The notes: generated from the sequence alone by a model not told the origin. A stretch of 64,000 nucleotides of DNA from Imbroritus primus (GCF_964332355.1 NZ_OZ201293.1:1178001-1242000), one strand, 5' to 3'; numbered from the stretch's first letter, positions 7,071 through 15,240 are shown. Translations and numbers: made by a program.

Positions 7071-9053
7071 ATGTCCGCAATCGAATCGGTTCTGCAGGAA
7101 AACCGCGTGTTCCCCCCGCCCGAGGCTTTGGCCAAGCAGGCGACGATTTCCGGTATGGCAGGGTACAACGCACTATGTGCCGAGGCCGAGCGTGACTATG
7201 AAGGTTTCTGGGCTCGGTTGGGCCGGGAGAACCTGCACTGGAGCAAGCCGTTCTCGCGTGTGCTCGACGAAAGCAATGCCCCGTTCTACAAATGGTTCGA
7301 CGATGGTGAGCTGAATGCCTCGTACAATTGCCTGGACCGCAATCTCGAAAACGGCAATGCCGACAGGACCGCCATCATTTTCGAAACCGACGACGGCAAG
7401 GTCACCCATATCAGCTACCGCGAGCTGCATGCCCGCGTGTGCCGCTTCGCCAATGGCCTGAAATCGCTCGGCATCGCCAAGGGCGACCGCGTGGTGATCT
7501 ACATGCCCATGTCGGTGGAAGGCGTGGTTGCCATGCAGGCGTGCGCGCGCATCGGCGCGACGCACTCGGTGGTATTCGGCGGTTTCTCGTCCAAGTCGCT
7601 GCACGAGCGCATCGTCGACGTCGGCGCCGTGGCCGTGATCACGGCGGATGAACAGATGCGCGGCGGCAAGGCGCTGCCCCTCAAGAACATTGTCGACGAA
7701 GCGCTGACCCTCGGCGGCACCGAGGCGGTCCGCAAGGTGATCGTCTATCGCCGCACCGGCGGGCAGGTCGCCTGGCAGGCTGGCCGCGACCTGTGGATGC
7801 ACGAACTGGCCGATGCCCAGTCCGCCGAGTGCCCCGCCGTCCCGGTCGAAGCCGAGCATCCGCTGTTCATCCTGTATACCTCCGGTTCCACCGGCAAGCC
7901 CAAGGGCGTGCAACACAGCACCGGCGGTTACCTGCTGTGGGCGAAGATGACCATGCTGTGGACCTTCGACCTCAAGCCGCACGATGTATTCTGGTGTACC
8001 GCCGACATCGGCTGGGTCACCGGCCATACCTACATCGCCTATGGTCCGCTGGCTGCCGGGGCGACACAGGTGATGTTTGAAGGCGTACCGACGTACCCCA
8101 ATGCAGGGCGCTTCTGGGAAATGATCCAGCGCCTCAAGGTCACGATCTTCTATACCGCGCCGACGGCCATCCGTTCGCTTATCAAGGCGGCTGAGGCGGA
8201 TCCCAAGGTGCATCCGCGCCAGTACGACCTGTCGAGCCTCCGCCTGCTCGGCTCGGTGGGCGAGCCCATCAATCCCGAAGCCTGGATGTGGTACCACACC
8301 AATATCGGCGGCGGACGCTGCCCGGTGCTCGATACCTTCTGGCAGACGGAAACCGGCGGCCATGTCATCACACCGCTGCCTGGCGCCACACCGCTCGTGC
8401 CTGGTTCCTGCACGCTGCCGCTGCCCGGCATCGCCGCCGCAATCGTCGATGAGACCGGTCAGGACGTGCCCAATGGCAATGGCGGTATTCTCGTCATCAA
8501 GCGCCCGTGGCCCGCAATGATCCGCACCATCTGGGGCGATCCGGAGCGCTTCAAGAAGAGCTACTTCCCGCCCGAGCTTGGTGGCACGCTATACCTGGCC
8601 GGTGACGGCTCGATCCGTGACAAGGACACCGGCTACTTCACCATCATGGGCCGCATCGACGACGTGCTGAACGTCTCCGGCCACCGCATGGGCACGATGG
8701 AAATCGAATCTGCGCTGGTCGCCAATCCGATCGTGGCCGAGGCGGCCGTGGTCGGGCGCCCCGACGACACGACCGGCGAAGCCATCTGCGCCTTCGTAGT
8801 GCTCAAGCGTGCGCGTCCGAACGACGAGGAAGCCAAGCAGATCGCCACCGAGCTGCGCAACTGGGTCGGCAAGGAAATCGGTCCGATTGCCAAGCCCAAG
8901 GAAATTCGCTTCGGCGACAACCTGCCCAAGACCCGCTCGGGCAAGATCATGCGCCGCCTGCTGCGTTCGCTGGCAAAGAACGAGGAAATCACGCAGGACA
9001 CCTCGACGCTCGAAAACCCCGCCATTCTCGAGCAGCTCAAGCAGGCCCGCTGA
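7071..9053 (+). CDS. acsA: Acetyl-CoA synthetase (AMP-forming)
   Basis: Activates acetate with ATP and CoA to acetyl-CoA via acetyl-AMP. 660 residues, the typical Acs length. The ATP-binding P-loop YTSGSTGKPKGV is near residue 268, followed by the adenylate motifs WCTADIGWVTGHTY, FWQTETGG and GRIDDVLNVSGHR. Lys625 in KTRSGKIMRR matches the catalytic lysine (609 in E. coli Acs) that Pat-type acetyltransferases modify. N-terminal WSKPF and YNCLDRN are the usual Acs features; the length and the lysine region argue against a propionyl-CoA synthetase. A good Shine-Dalgarno, AGGAGA, precedes the ATG. The next gene, 95 nt on, is an acetate-permease-like symporter, suggesting uptake and activation in one unit. 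Confidence 0.93.
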   Translation: MSAIESVLQENRVFPPPEALAKQATISGMAGYNALCAEAERDYEGFWARLGRENLHWSKPFSRVLDESNAPFYKWFDDGELNASYNCLDRNLENGNADRTAIIFETDDGKVTHISYRELHARVCRFANGLKSLGIAKGDRVVIYMPMSVEGVVAMQACARIGATHSVVFGGFSSKSLHERIVDVGAVAVITADEQMRGGKALPLKNIVDEALTLGGTEAVRKVIVYRRTGGQVAWQAGRDLWMHELADAQSAECPAVPVEAEHPLFILYTSGSTGKPKGVQHSTGGYLLWAKMTMLWTFDLKPHDVFWCTADIGWVTGHTYIAYGPLAAGATQVMFEGVPTYPNAGRFWEMIQRLKVTIFYTAPTAIRSLIKAAEADPKVHPRQYDLSSLRLLGSVGEPINPEAWMWYHTNIGGGRCPVLDTFWQTETGGHVITPLPGATPLVPGSCTLPLPGIAAAIVDETGQDVPNGNGGILVIKRPWPAMIRTIWGDPERFKKSYFPPELGGTLYLAGDGSIRDKDTGYFTIMGRIDDVLNVSGHRMGTMEIESALVANPIVAEAAVVGRPDDTTGEAICAFVVLKRARPNDEEAKQIATELRNWVGKEIGPIAKPKEIRFGDNLPKTRSGKIMRRLLRSLAKNEEITQDTSTLENPAILEQLKQAR

Positions 9054-9148
9054 CCCGACCCCATGGCCGGACCGGGCCTGCGCCCCACCCCTTGCATGTC
9101 CGCAGCCGCTCGCGGTGGCTGCGGCATGCCTGTTGACCCACGGCAGGG

Positions 9149-11206
9149 GTGACCGTGCCCGAACGCCAGGCGCGCTTCCGCAACCGGCTGCTGCTGTACT
9201 ACAGCCTGTATACCCTCGGCTTCATCGGCTTCGTCGCCATGATGGCGCTGATTGAAGAGCGCAACGGGCCCGGCATCTGGCTGGGCTATGTGTTCCTGTT
9301 CGTCACCATCGCCGTCTACGCCTGCATCGGCCTGATTTGCCGCACCGCCGATCTCAACGAGTACTACGTCGCCGGCCGGCGGGTACCAGCCATGTTCAAT
9401 GGCATGGCAACCGCGGCCGACTGGATGAGCGCGGCCTCGTTCATCGGCTTGGCTGGCATCCTGTTCGCTTCCGGCTACGAAGGCCTTGCCTACATCATGG
9501 GCTGGATGGGCGGCTACTGCCTTGTCGCCTTCCTGCTCGCGCCGTACCTGCGCAAGTTCGCCGGCTACACCGTGCCCGATTTCCTGGCCGTGCGCTATGG
9601 CAACGGGCGGCCCGGCGGCAGCATGACCGTGCGCGGCATCGCCGTGGCTGGCGCGGCGTTGTGCTCGTTCGTCTATCTCGTCGCCCAGATCCAGGGCATT
9701 GGCCTGATCGTCACGCGCTTCATCGGCGTGGAGTTTGCGGTGGGCGTGTTCTTTGGCCTGGCGGGCGTGCTGGTCTGCTCGTTCCTTGGCGGCATGCGCG
9801 CCGTCACCTGGACGCAGGTGGCCCAGTACATCATCCTGATCCTGGCGTTCCTCATCACCGTCTCGCTGATTGCGTGGAAACACCATGGCATGGTTCTGCC
9901 GCAGTTTTCCTATGGCGGTCTCCTCACGCAGATTGCCGAGCGGGAACGGACACTGGCCGAAGATCCTGACGAGCAGGCCGTCCGCGCGCATTACCTGGCC
10001 CAGGCGCGGGCGGTGGACGAGCGGATCGCGCGCCTGCCCGCGTCGTTCGAGGAAGAACGCGAGGCCCTGCAGGCGCGCCTCAAGGACCTGCGCGAGCATA
10101 ATGCGCCGCTGCGCGAGATCAAGGCTGCGGAGCGCGAGCGCGTCGAGTTTCCGCGCGATGCCGCGGCGGCCTACGTGCAATGGAACGACGAGCGCGATGC
10201 GGCGCTGGCGCGCAGCCGACCAGCCACGCCATTTTCGGAGCCGTTTCCCGCGCATGCAGGGCAGGACCCAACCACGCAGCGCCTCAATTTTGTCTTGCTG
10301 GTGTTCTGCCTGATGCTTGGCACCGCAAGCCTGCCCCACATCCTCACACGTTTCCAGACCACGCCCTCTGTGCGCGAGACGCGCAACTCCGTCGGCTGGG
10401 CCGTGTTCTTCATCGGCCTGCTGTACATTTCCGCGCCCACCTTTGCTGCCCTGGTCAAGTATGAATTCCTGTTCGGCCTGGTCGGCACCTCGTTCAACGA
10501 CTTGCCGCTGTGGACCGTGCCTTGGCGCAAGATCGACCCAGCCGTGTTCTCGATTTCCGACATCAATGGCGATGGCATCGTGCAGTGGGCCGAGATCATG
10601 GTGCAGCCCGACATGATCGTCCTTGCCGCGCCGGAAATCGCCGGGTTGCCGAGCGTGATCTCAGGCCTTATCGCCGCCGGGGCGCTGGCTGCGGCCCTGT
10701 CGACCGCCGATGGCTTGCTGCTGACAATCGCCAATGCTCTGTCGCATGATGTGTACTACCACATGGTCAATCGCAGTGCCACGCACCAGAAGCGCGTCAC
10801 CACAGCCAAGATCGTGCTGCTGGCAGTGGCGCTTGCAGCGGCGTATGCCACATCGCTGCGGCCGGGCAACATTCTCTTCCTTGTGGGCGCCGCTTTCTCG
10901 CTCGCCGCCTCGTGTTTTTTCCCCGCGCTGGTGCTGGGCATCTTCTGGCGCCGCACCACGCGTGCCGGCGCGGTCGCGGGCATGCTGACCGGCCTGTCGG
11001 TCAGCGTCTACTACATCTTCGTCAACTATCCGTTCTTTACCCGCATGACCGGCATCTTCGGCGACCGCTGGTTTGGCGTCGATCCTATTGCCTCGGGCGC
11101 ATTCGGCGTGCCGGCCGGATTCGCCGCAGCCATTCTCGTCAGCCTGCTGAGTCGGCCGGAGCGGCCGGTGGTCGGCAAGCTCGTGTCGTACATTCGTAAG
11201 GGGTAG
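9149..11206 (+). CDS. Sodium:solute symporter (VC_2705/ActP-like) with an EF-hand-like loop
   Basis: 685 residues with the LeuT-fold sodium:solute symporter core: ADLNEYYVAGRRVPAMFNGMA, TAADWMSAASFIGLAG and GYTVPDFLAVRYG are typical, with about 13 membrane helices. Two features fit the VC_2705 subfamily. A charged, probably coiled-coil segment lies near residues 265-365, and a canonical EF-hand loop DINGDGIVQWAE lies at residues 471-482 with Asp, Asn, Asp and Glu at positions 1, 3, 5 and 12. The substrate is probably acetate or another short monocarboxylate, inferred from the gene lying 95 nt after acsA and from ActP relatives. Start GTG at 9149 after GGCAGGG; GTG at 9155 is possible. Confidence 0.85.
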   Translation: MTVPERQARFRNRLLLYYSLYTLGFIGFVAMMALIEERNGPGIWLGYVFLFVTIAVYACIGLICRTADLNEYYVAGRRVPAMFNGMATAADWMSAASFIGLAGILFASGYEGLAYIMGWMGGYCLVAFLLAPYLRKFAGYTVPDFLAVRYGNGRPGGSMTVRGIAVAGAALCSFVYLVAQIQGIGLIVTRFIGVEFAVGVFFGLAGVLVCSFLGGMRAVTWTQVAQYIILILAFLITVSLIAWKHHGMVLPQFSYGGLLTQIAERERTLAEDPDEQAVRAHYLAQARAVDERIARLPASFEEEREALQARLKDLREHNAPLREIKAAERERVEFPRDAAAAYVQWNDERDAALARSRPATPFSEPFPAHAGQDPTTQRLNFVLLVFCLMLGTASLPHILTRFQTTPSVRETRNSVGWAVFFIGLLYISAPTFAALVKYEFLFGLVGTSFNDLPLWTVPWRKIDPAVFSISDINGDGIVQWAEIMVQPDMIVLAAPEIAGLPSVISGLIAAGALAAALSTADGLLLTIANALSHDVYYHMVNRSATHQKRVTTAKIVLLAVALAAAYATSLRPGNILFLVGAAFSLAASCFFPALVLGIFWRRTTRAGAVAGMLTGLSVSVYYIFVNYPFFTRMTGIFGDRWFGVDPIASGAFGVPAGFAAAILVSLLSRPERPVVGKLVSYIRKG

Positions 11207-11256
11207 GGGATAGGCGACGCTCCTGCTCTCCAGGCAGATGCCGCGCCCAAAAATGT

Positions 11257-11284
11257 GCGACAGCCGAACAGCTTCTGCTATAAT
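11257..11284 (+). promoter_or_regulatory. Sigma-70 promoter of tRNA-Ser
   Basis: TATAAT at 11279-11284 is a perfect -10 box. GCGACA at 11257-11262, 16 nt upstream, is a partial -35. Transcription would start a few bases before the tRNA (11296). Confidence 0.65.
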
Positions 11285-11295
11285 CGCGGGCTTCC

Positions 11296-11386
11296 GGAGA
11301 GATGGATGAGTGGTTTAAGTCGCACGCCTGGAAAGCGTGTATAGGTTAATAGCCTATCGGGGGTTCGAATCCCCCTCTCTCCGCCA
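11296..11386 (+). tRNA. tRNA-Ser (anticodon GGA)
   Basis: 91 nt including an encoded CCA. Acceptor stem GGAGAGA pairs with TCTCTCC. The anticodon stem CACGC/GCGTG encloses CTGGAAA with anticodon GGA at 11330-11332, which reads UCC and UCU serine codons. A long variable arm (about TATAGGTTAATAGCCTAT) marks a class II tRNA, and the T arm GGGGGTTCGAATCCCCC is intact. The 3' end serves as integration site of the adjacent prophage and the phage repeat rebuilds the sequence, so the gene should work. Confidence 0.97.
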
Positions 11387-11388
11387 GA
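11372..11388 (+). repeat. attL: 17-bp direct repeat inside the tRNA-Ser 3' end
   Basis: CCCCTCTCTCCGCCAGA covers the 3' arm of the acceptor/T stem, the CCA, and two further bases. An identical copy lies at 25398-25414. An integrase gene begins 143 nt to the right. This is the standard arrangement of a tRNA-integrating tyrosine recombinase. Confidence 0.92.
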
Positions 11389-11488
11389 CAACAGTCTTAG
11401 CAACTCTCGCTAAGTCTCAGATGCTCCCGCCAAGCCATGAAAACACGGCCTTGCGGGGGTAACGACCTTCTTGCCCGCTCTCAGGGCT

Positions 11489-11530
11489 ACCCACATAATC
11501 CACCCATCAAATGGGGGTAGGATTGTGGGT
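11489..11530. repeat. Imperfect inverted repeat just before the integrase start
   Basis: ACCCACA (11489-11495) pairs with TGTGGGT (11524-11530), and the inner AATCC...CCC and GGGGGTAGGATT also pair in part. TGTGGGTAGGA recurs near the other end of the island at 25319-25329. The positions suit integrase arm-type sites or an autoregulatory operator overlapping the ribosome-binding region. Function is inferred from location only. Confidence 0.4.
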
Positions 11531-12763
11531 ATGGCAAATTCCAGCAGACAAATACACCGGCTCAACGCCCTGCGCGTCTCGCGCGAGGTGGAGCCTGGCT
11601 ACCATGCCGACGGCGGCGGGCTGTACTTGCAGATTTCGCGCAGCGGCTCGCGGTCATGGATCTTCCGATATTCGCTGTTCAAACGTTCCCGTGAGATGGG
11701 CCTCGGCCCTCTGTCCCTTGTGTCCCTCGCCGAAGCCCGCGCGGAGGCCGCCCGGTGCCGGAAACTGCTTGCCGAAGGCATCGACCCCATCGAGGACCGG
11801 AAAGCCCGCGCACAGGCCGCCGTGCCGGACGGGCTGTCATTCCGGGAGGCCTCCAAGGATTACATCGACGCCCACCGCTCAAGCTGGAAAAGCGAGAAGC
11901 ATGCGCAGCAGTGGGAAAACACTCTCGCGACCTACGCCTATCCAGTCATTGGCGACACAGATGTAGGTGAGGTCGATACGCCGCTTGTGGTGCGGATCCT
12001 GCAACCGATCTGGAGCAAGAAGCCCGAGACGGCCAGCCGGGTGCGTGGTCGCATCGAGTGCGTGCTCGACGCCGCCAAGGCGCTCGGCAAGCGGTCGGGC
12101 GAGAACCCCGCGCGCTGGCGTGGCCATCTGGACAAGATTCTGCCGAAGCGTGAGCGCAGCCGGCGCGTCCAGCACCATCCAGCCTTACCCTGGCATCACA
12201 TGCCGGAATTCCTGCGCGACCTGGGTGACCGGACCGCGCCAGCCGCATGCGCACTGGAGCTGCTGATTTTGACGGCCGCACGAACATCCGAGGTGCTGCT
12301 TGCCCGGCCGGAAGAGTTCGACCTGGTGGCAGGCATCTGGTCGATCCCGGCGGAACGCATGAAGATGGAGAGGCCGCACCGCGTGCCACTGAGCGCCCGG
12401 GCAGTCGAAGTGGTTGAGGAAGCCATGAAGACGGCCGGGGAATACCTATTCCCGGGCGCGAAGCCGGGCAAGCCGCTGTCAAATATGGCGATGCTGAATC
12501 TGTTGGAACGGATGGGGCACGGCGACATTACCGTGCATGGCTTCCGTTCGTCGTTCCGTGACTGGGTGGCCGAGTGCACGGAATATCCGGACTCGCTGGC
12601 GGAAATGGCGCTCGCGCACCTGGTTGAGAGCAAGGTGGAGGGCGCCTATCGTCGCGGTGATATGCTCGAAAGACGCCGTCGTCTGATGGAGGACTGGGCG
12701 CGCTACTGCGGCGGCAAGACAGCAGTGGTGGTGCCGATCACGCAAGCGCAGGTTGCGGGGTAG
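11531..12763 (+). CDS. int: Tyrosine-type site-specific integrase (P4/DUF4102 family)
   Basis: 410 residues from the ATG at 11531. The N-terminal DUF4102-like domain (about 1-100) has YHADGGGLYLQISRSGSRSW and LGPLSLVSLAEARAEA; a SAM-like core-binding domain spans about 105-205, and the catalytic domain about 220-400. Visible catalytic residues are Arg251 (TAARTSEVL), His336 and Arg339 (HGFRSSFRDW), and nucleophile Tyr373 (GAYRRGD). It would integrate and excise the element at tRNA-Ser. The frame is open upstream to 11471, but the conserved domain and the att-proximal repeats favour 11531. It converges on the AlpA gene, with a 26-nt overlap of the 3' ends. Confidence 0.95.
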   Translation: MANSSRQIHRLNALRVSREVEPGYHADGGGLYLQISRSGSRSWIFRYSLFKRSREMGLGPLSLVSLAEARAEAARCRKLLAEGIDPIEDRKARAQAAVPDGLSFREASKDYIDAHRSSWKSEKHAQQWENTLATYAYPVIGDTDVGEVDTPLVVRILQPIWSKKPETASRVRGRIECVLDAAKALGKRSGENPARWRGHLDKILPKRERSRRVQHHPALPWHHMPEFLRDLGDRTAPAACALELLILTAARTSEVLLARPEEFDLVAGIWSIPAERMKMERPHRVPLSARAVEVVEEAMKTAGEYLFPGAKPGKPLSNMAMLNLLERMGHGDITVHGFRSSFRDWVAECTEYPDSLAEMALAHLVESKVEGAYRRGDMLERRRRLMEDWARYCGGKTAVVVPITQAQVAG

Positions 12764-12998
12764 CGCGGCCGGCCTTCACCGCAAGCCAAGCGTCAATATC
12801 CTCCTCGAGCCAGGCCGTCCGGTTCGATCCCAGGGAAAAGGGCTTCGGGAAGTCTCCTTCCGCCACCATCCGGTAAATTGTCGACTTCCCGAGCGATACC
12901 TTCTCCGCGACCTGCTTGATATTGATTGCCTTCATCTCGTAATCCTCACTCCACTGCTGGCGGGTGACCGCCAAGATTCTTTCCAGCGCTTCGGTCAT
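12738..12998 (-). CDS. AlpA-family excisionase / regulator
   Basis: 86 residues from the ATG at 12998, which overlaps the preceding stop as ATGA. The core MKAINIKQVAEKVSLGKSTIYRMVAEGDFPKPF, then an Arg-Thr-Ala-Trp turn and EEDIDAWLAVKAGR, is the winged-helix AlpA/MerR-like fold. AlpA of P4-like elements activates or directs excision by the neighbouring integrase. An internal ATG at 12935 would give the common 65-residue AlpA form. Last gene of the minus-strand early chain. Confidence 0.85.
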   Translation of the reverse strand: MTEALERILAVTRQQWSEDYEMKAINIKQVAEKVSLGKSTIYRMVAEGDFPKPFSLGSNRTAWLEEDIDAWLAVKAGRATPQPALA

Positions 12999-13279
12999 TC
13001 CTCGCGTTCTTCCTCGATGACCGGGTAAGCCGATTCCTCGCCCTTCAGCTCAATCACCACAGGGCCATGGCGCATGTCGCCCGTCATCGTGCCGTGCAGC
13101 TGCCGGCGTACCGGACCGGCGAGGCTGGACCATTTGCCGAGCCAGCATGCATCATGGATCAGCCCGCGTGGCTGCGTGCGTTCCATCTGGCCGACCGTGA
13201 TGCCGCGCTCGGCGCACCATTCCTCGGCCTCGCGGCAGGCTTCGAAGTTGCCGCCAACGGTGTCAAATACCTTTCTCAT
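12995..13279 (-). CDS. Phage protein of unknown function
   Basis: 94 residues, soluble, rich in charge. The centre reads LGKWSSLAGPVRRQLHGTMTGDMRHGPVVIEL and the tail is acidic (VIEEEREE). I do not recognise the family. It is coupled at both ends: it starts inside the stop of the methyltransferase gene and its stop overlaps the AlpA start (ATGA), so it is very likely translated. The position next to methylation and excision genes suggests an early regulatory or DNA-associated role, which is only inference. Confidence 0.7.
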   Translation of the reverse strand: MRKVFDTVGGNFEACREAEEWCAERGITVGQMERTQPRGLIHDACWLGKWSSLAGPVRRQLHGTMTGDMRHGPVVIELKGEESAYPVIEEEREE

Positions 13280-14409
13280 GCTGTCTCCAGAATCAGCCCA
13301 GCCTGGCGCGTACGTTCGGCCTGCAGGGCGATGTATTCGGGGTTGAGTTCCGCGCCCAGCCAGCGCCGGCCCAGTCGCTGTGCAACGCTGGCAACCGTGC
13401 CGGAACCCATGAACGGGTCGAAAACGATGTCTCCCGGCCGGCTGCCGGCGAGAATGCAGGGTTCGACCAGCGTCTCGGGGAAGGTGGCGAAGTGCGCGCC
13501 GGTGTATGGCTGCGTGGCGATTGTCCAGACGCTGCGCTTGTTCCGCATCTCGGTTATCGCGCGGAAGGCCTCCCGGCCTGGTAGATCGTTCGTCTTCCCG
13601 TTGAACTCCCCACGCTTGACGCTCTCGCGCACCTTATGGGCATAGGCTTGGAGGCCTGCTTTCGTGCGGTGGCGCTCGTCGCCCGCCTCGTAGGCGGCCT
13701 GGCCCTTGGCAGGGTTGACATTGCCCGGCACACGAATGCGCCCCCGCTCCCGAAACTCCGCGTCGAACCCATGACCGAACCCCACGCCGCTCGGCGTCGG
13801 CCCGCAGGTTGCCGGCTCTTTGATGGCATCCGCGTCGAAGTAATAGCGGTCGCTGCGGGACATCAGGAAGAGATATTCATGCGCCTTGGTGCATCGGTCG
13901 CGCACGCTTTCGGGCATCGGATTGGGCTTGTGCCAGACGATGTCCTGCCGCAGCCACCAGCCGGCGTCCTGCAGGGCGAACGCAAGGCGCCACGGCTGGA
14001 CCATGAGGTCCTTTGCCTTCAGCCCCATTTCGCGCCCGCGCGTGCCGGTTCCTGTCCCGAACCGCGGGCTTGCACCTATCTGCCGTGCGCTGGCCACACT
14101 GCGCCCGCTCATTTCTCCCGGCCCCTGTGGGCGGCCTTGTGCACCCCACGAACCGGCGTAGGCGTCGCCCATGTTCAGCCAGAGCGTGCCATCATCGGCC
14201 AGCAGCTGGCGGCACAGATCGAATACCTCCACCATGTGGTCGATGAACTCGCGCAGGGTCGGCTCCAGGCCAAGCTGGCCGCCCACCCCGTAGTCGCGCA
14301 AGCCCCAGTACGGCGGACTGGTGACGATGCATTGCACGCGCACGTCGGCCGCGATCAGGTCGCGCATCACGTCGCGGCAGTCACCTTGGTAGCAGTGGTC
14401 AAGTTTCAT
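13276..14409 (-). CDS. DNA (N4-cytosine/N6-adenine) methyltransferase, beta class
   Basis: 377 residues. Motif IV, TSPPYWGLRDYG (Ser31-Pro-Pro-Tyr34), lies near the N-terminus; the AdoMet-binding FDPFMGSGTVASVAQRLGRR lies near the C-terminus, giving the beta-class order. SPPY is more often seen in m4C enzymes, but m6A cannot be excluded. The segment between (about 130-290) is the target recognition region. No restriction endonuclease is adjacent, so it is an orphan modification enzyme, probably protecting phage DNA from host restriction. The ATG at 14409 overlaps the stop of the upstream ORF (ATGA). Confidence 0.9.
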   Translation of the reverse strand: MKLDHCYQGDCRDVMRDLIAADVRVQCIVTSPPYWGLRDYGVGGQLGLEPTLREFIDHMVEVFDLCRQLLADDGTLWLNMGDAYAGSWGAQGRPQGPGEMSGRSVASARQIGASPRFGTGTGTRGREMGLKAKDLMVQPWRLAFALQDAGWWLRQDIVWHKPNPMPESVRDRCTKAHEYLFLMSRSDRYYFDADAIKEPATCGPTPSGVGFGHGFDAEFRERGRIRVPGNVNPAKGQAAYEAGDERHRTKAGLQAYAHKVRESVKRGEFNGKTNDLPGREAFRAITEMRNKRSVWTIATQPYTGAHFATFPETLVEPCILAGSRPGDIVFDPFMGSGTVASVAQRLGRRWLGAELNPEYIALQAERTRQAGLILETA

Positions 14410-15236
14410 GCTGCCTCTTCACGTTGCGAGCAGATGCCATGCTGCTGCAGCCACTCTTGATACCTGTCCGTTCCCAACGGCTTTAACTCGGTCCACCCGA
14501 TTGGCCACGCCATCAGCCACTCTTCCCACGTTGGGTTCAGCCGGCCAGGCAGGCCAGCGTGGTGCGCCTCGCGTTCCACTGTGTAATCCAGACGATCGTC
14601 CGTATGCGCGCGGTTGTGGTTCGGGCTCCAGCCCTTGTAGGCTGTCGCTGTCGGTGTGGGGAACTTGCGCACATAGGTTGCCAGCCCATCCCCGCTTGAG
14701 GGGCTCACGCCTTTGCGGTTGTAGTTGCCGTGAACGGTCGGCGTCGGGAAACGTTCCGACGATCCATATCCTGTCTCGATCGTGGGGCGCGCCGAGGTCG
14801 GCTGCTGATAGACAATCCCAGCGCACATTGCACCCGAGCGCGGCAAGGTCACACAGCACCCGGTCAAGTCCTCGATTAACGAGAGCTGGGCTGTTTTCAA
14901 TGTATGCGAAGCGGGGTCGTACTTCGCCAAGGATGCGGGCGAACTCGGTCCAGAGGCCGGAACGCTCGCCGTCAAGGCCGGCCCCATTGCCAGCGACGGT
15001 GATGTCCTGGCACGGAAAGCCTCCAGAAACGACATCAACAATGCCGTTCCATCGTGTTCCGTCAAAACTGCACACGTCAGACCAAATCGGGAAAGGCTCG
15101 AGGATTCCATCGTTTTGTCGTTGCGCCAGAACCTGTGCTGCGTAGGCATCACGCTCAACGGCGCAGACTGTTCGCCATCCGAGCAGCTTGCCGCCGAGTA
15201 TTCCGCCACCAGCGCCCGCGAAAAGAGCCAGCTCAT
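14406..15236 (-). CDS. Out-of-frame ORF nested over the cytosine methyltransferase gene
   Basis: 276 codons in a different frame on the same strand as the methyltransferase at 14419-15240, overlapping it for 818 nt. In its favour: the ATG (15236) directly follows the upstream gene's stop, 10 nt after an AGGGGG Shine-Dalgarno, and its stop overlaps the next gene's start (ATGA), whereas the methyltransferase frame ends 10 nt earlier. The product has YDPASHTLKTAQLSLIEDL, TLPRSGAMCAG, two FPTPT motifs, and NPTWEEWLMAWPIGWTELKPLG. From memory, similar WPRSG/PTP/LMGWP proteins are annotated in many phages, but their motifs are the shifted reading of conserved methyltransferase motifs. It is either a real overprinted gene or a shadow; function unknown. 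Confidence 0.5.
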   Translation of the reverse strand: MSWLFSRALVAEYSAASCSDGEQSAPLSVMPTQHRFWRNDKTMESSSLSRFGLTCAVLTEHDGTALLMSFLEAFRARTSPSLAMGPALTASVPASGPSSPASLAKYDPASHTLKTAQLSLIEDLTGCCVTLPRSGAMCAGIVYQQPTSARPTIETGYGSSERFPTPTVHGNYNRKGVSPSSGDGLATYVRKFPTPTATAYKGWSPNHNRAHTDDRLDYTVEREAHHAGLPGRLNPTWEEWLMAWPIGWTELKPLGTDRYQEWLQQHGICSQREEAA

Positions 15237-15240
15237 TCAC
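14419..15240 (-). CDS. dcm: Phage DNA (cytosine-5) methyltransferase
   Basis: 273 residues from the GTG at 15240, which overlaps the upstream stop (GTGA) and follows AGGGGG; an ATG at 15258 would add six residues. C5-methyltransferase motifs in order: I ALFAGAGGGILGGKLLGW, IV GGFPCQDI with the catalytic Cys, VI IENSP, VIII APHDRDRIWIVG, and X KAVGNGQVSRVAA at the C-terminus. The protein is short, with a small target-recognition region, as in phage enzymes. It transfers methyl groups to cytosine in the phage's own DNA, probably to evade host restriction. No cognate endonuclease is nearby. Most of the gene is also open in a second frame (14406-15236). Confidence 0.92.
   Translation of the reverse strand: MNELALFAGAGGGILGGKLLGWRTVCAVERDAYAAQVLAQRQNDGILEPFPIWSDVCSFDGTRWNGIVDVVSGGFPCQDITVAGNGAGLDGERSGLWTEFARILGEVRPRFAYIENSPALVNRGLDRVLCDLAALGCNVRWDCLSAADLGAPHDRDRIWIVGTFPDADRSRQLQPQRREPLKRGWAGNLCAQVPHTDSDSLQGLEPEPQPRAYGRSSGLHSGTRGAPRWPAWPAEPNVGRVADGVANRVDRVKAVGNGQVSRVAAAAWHLLAT

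Noticed and set aside
8633..10339. Minus-strand frame of about 568 codons opposite acsA and the symporter
   Set aside because: Spans two real plus-strand genes and their gap; no domain, composition of an antisense shadow. The same applies to 36746-38248, 44804-46174 and 50736-52223.
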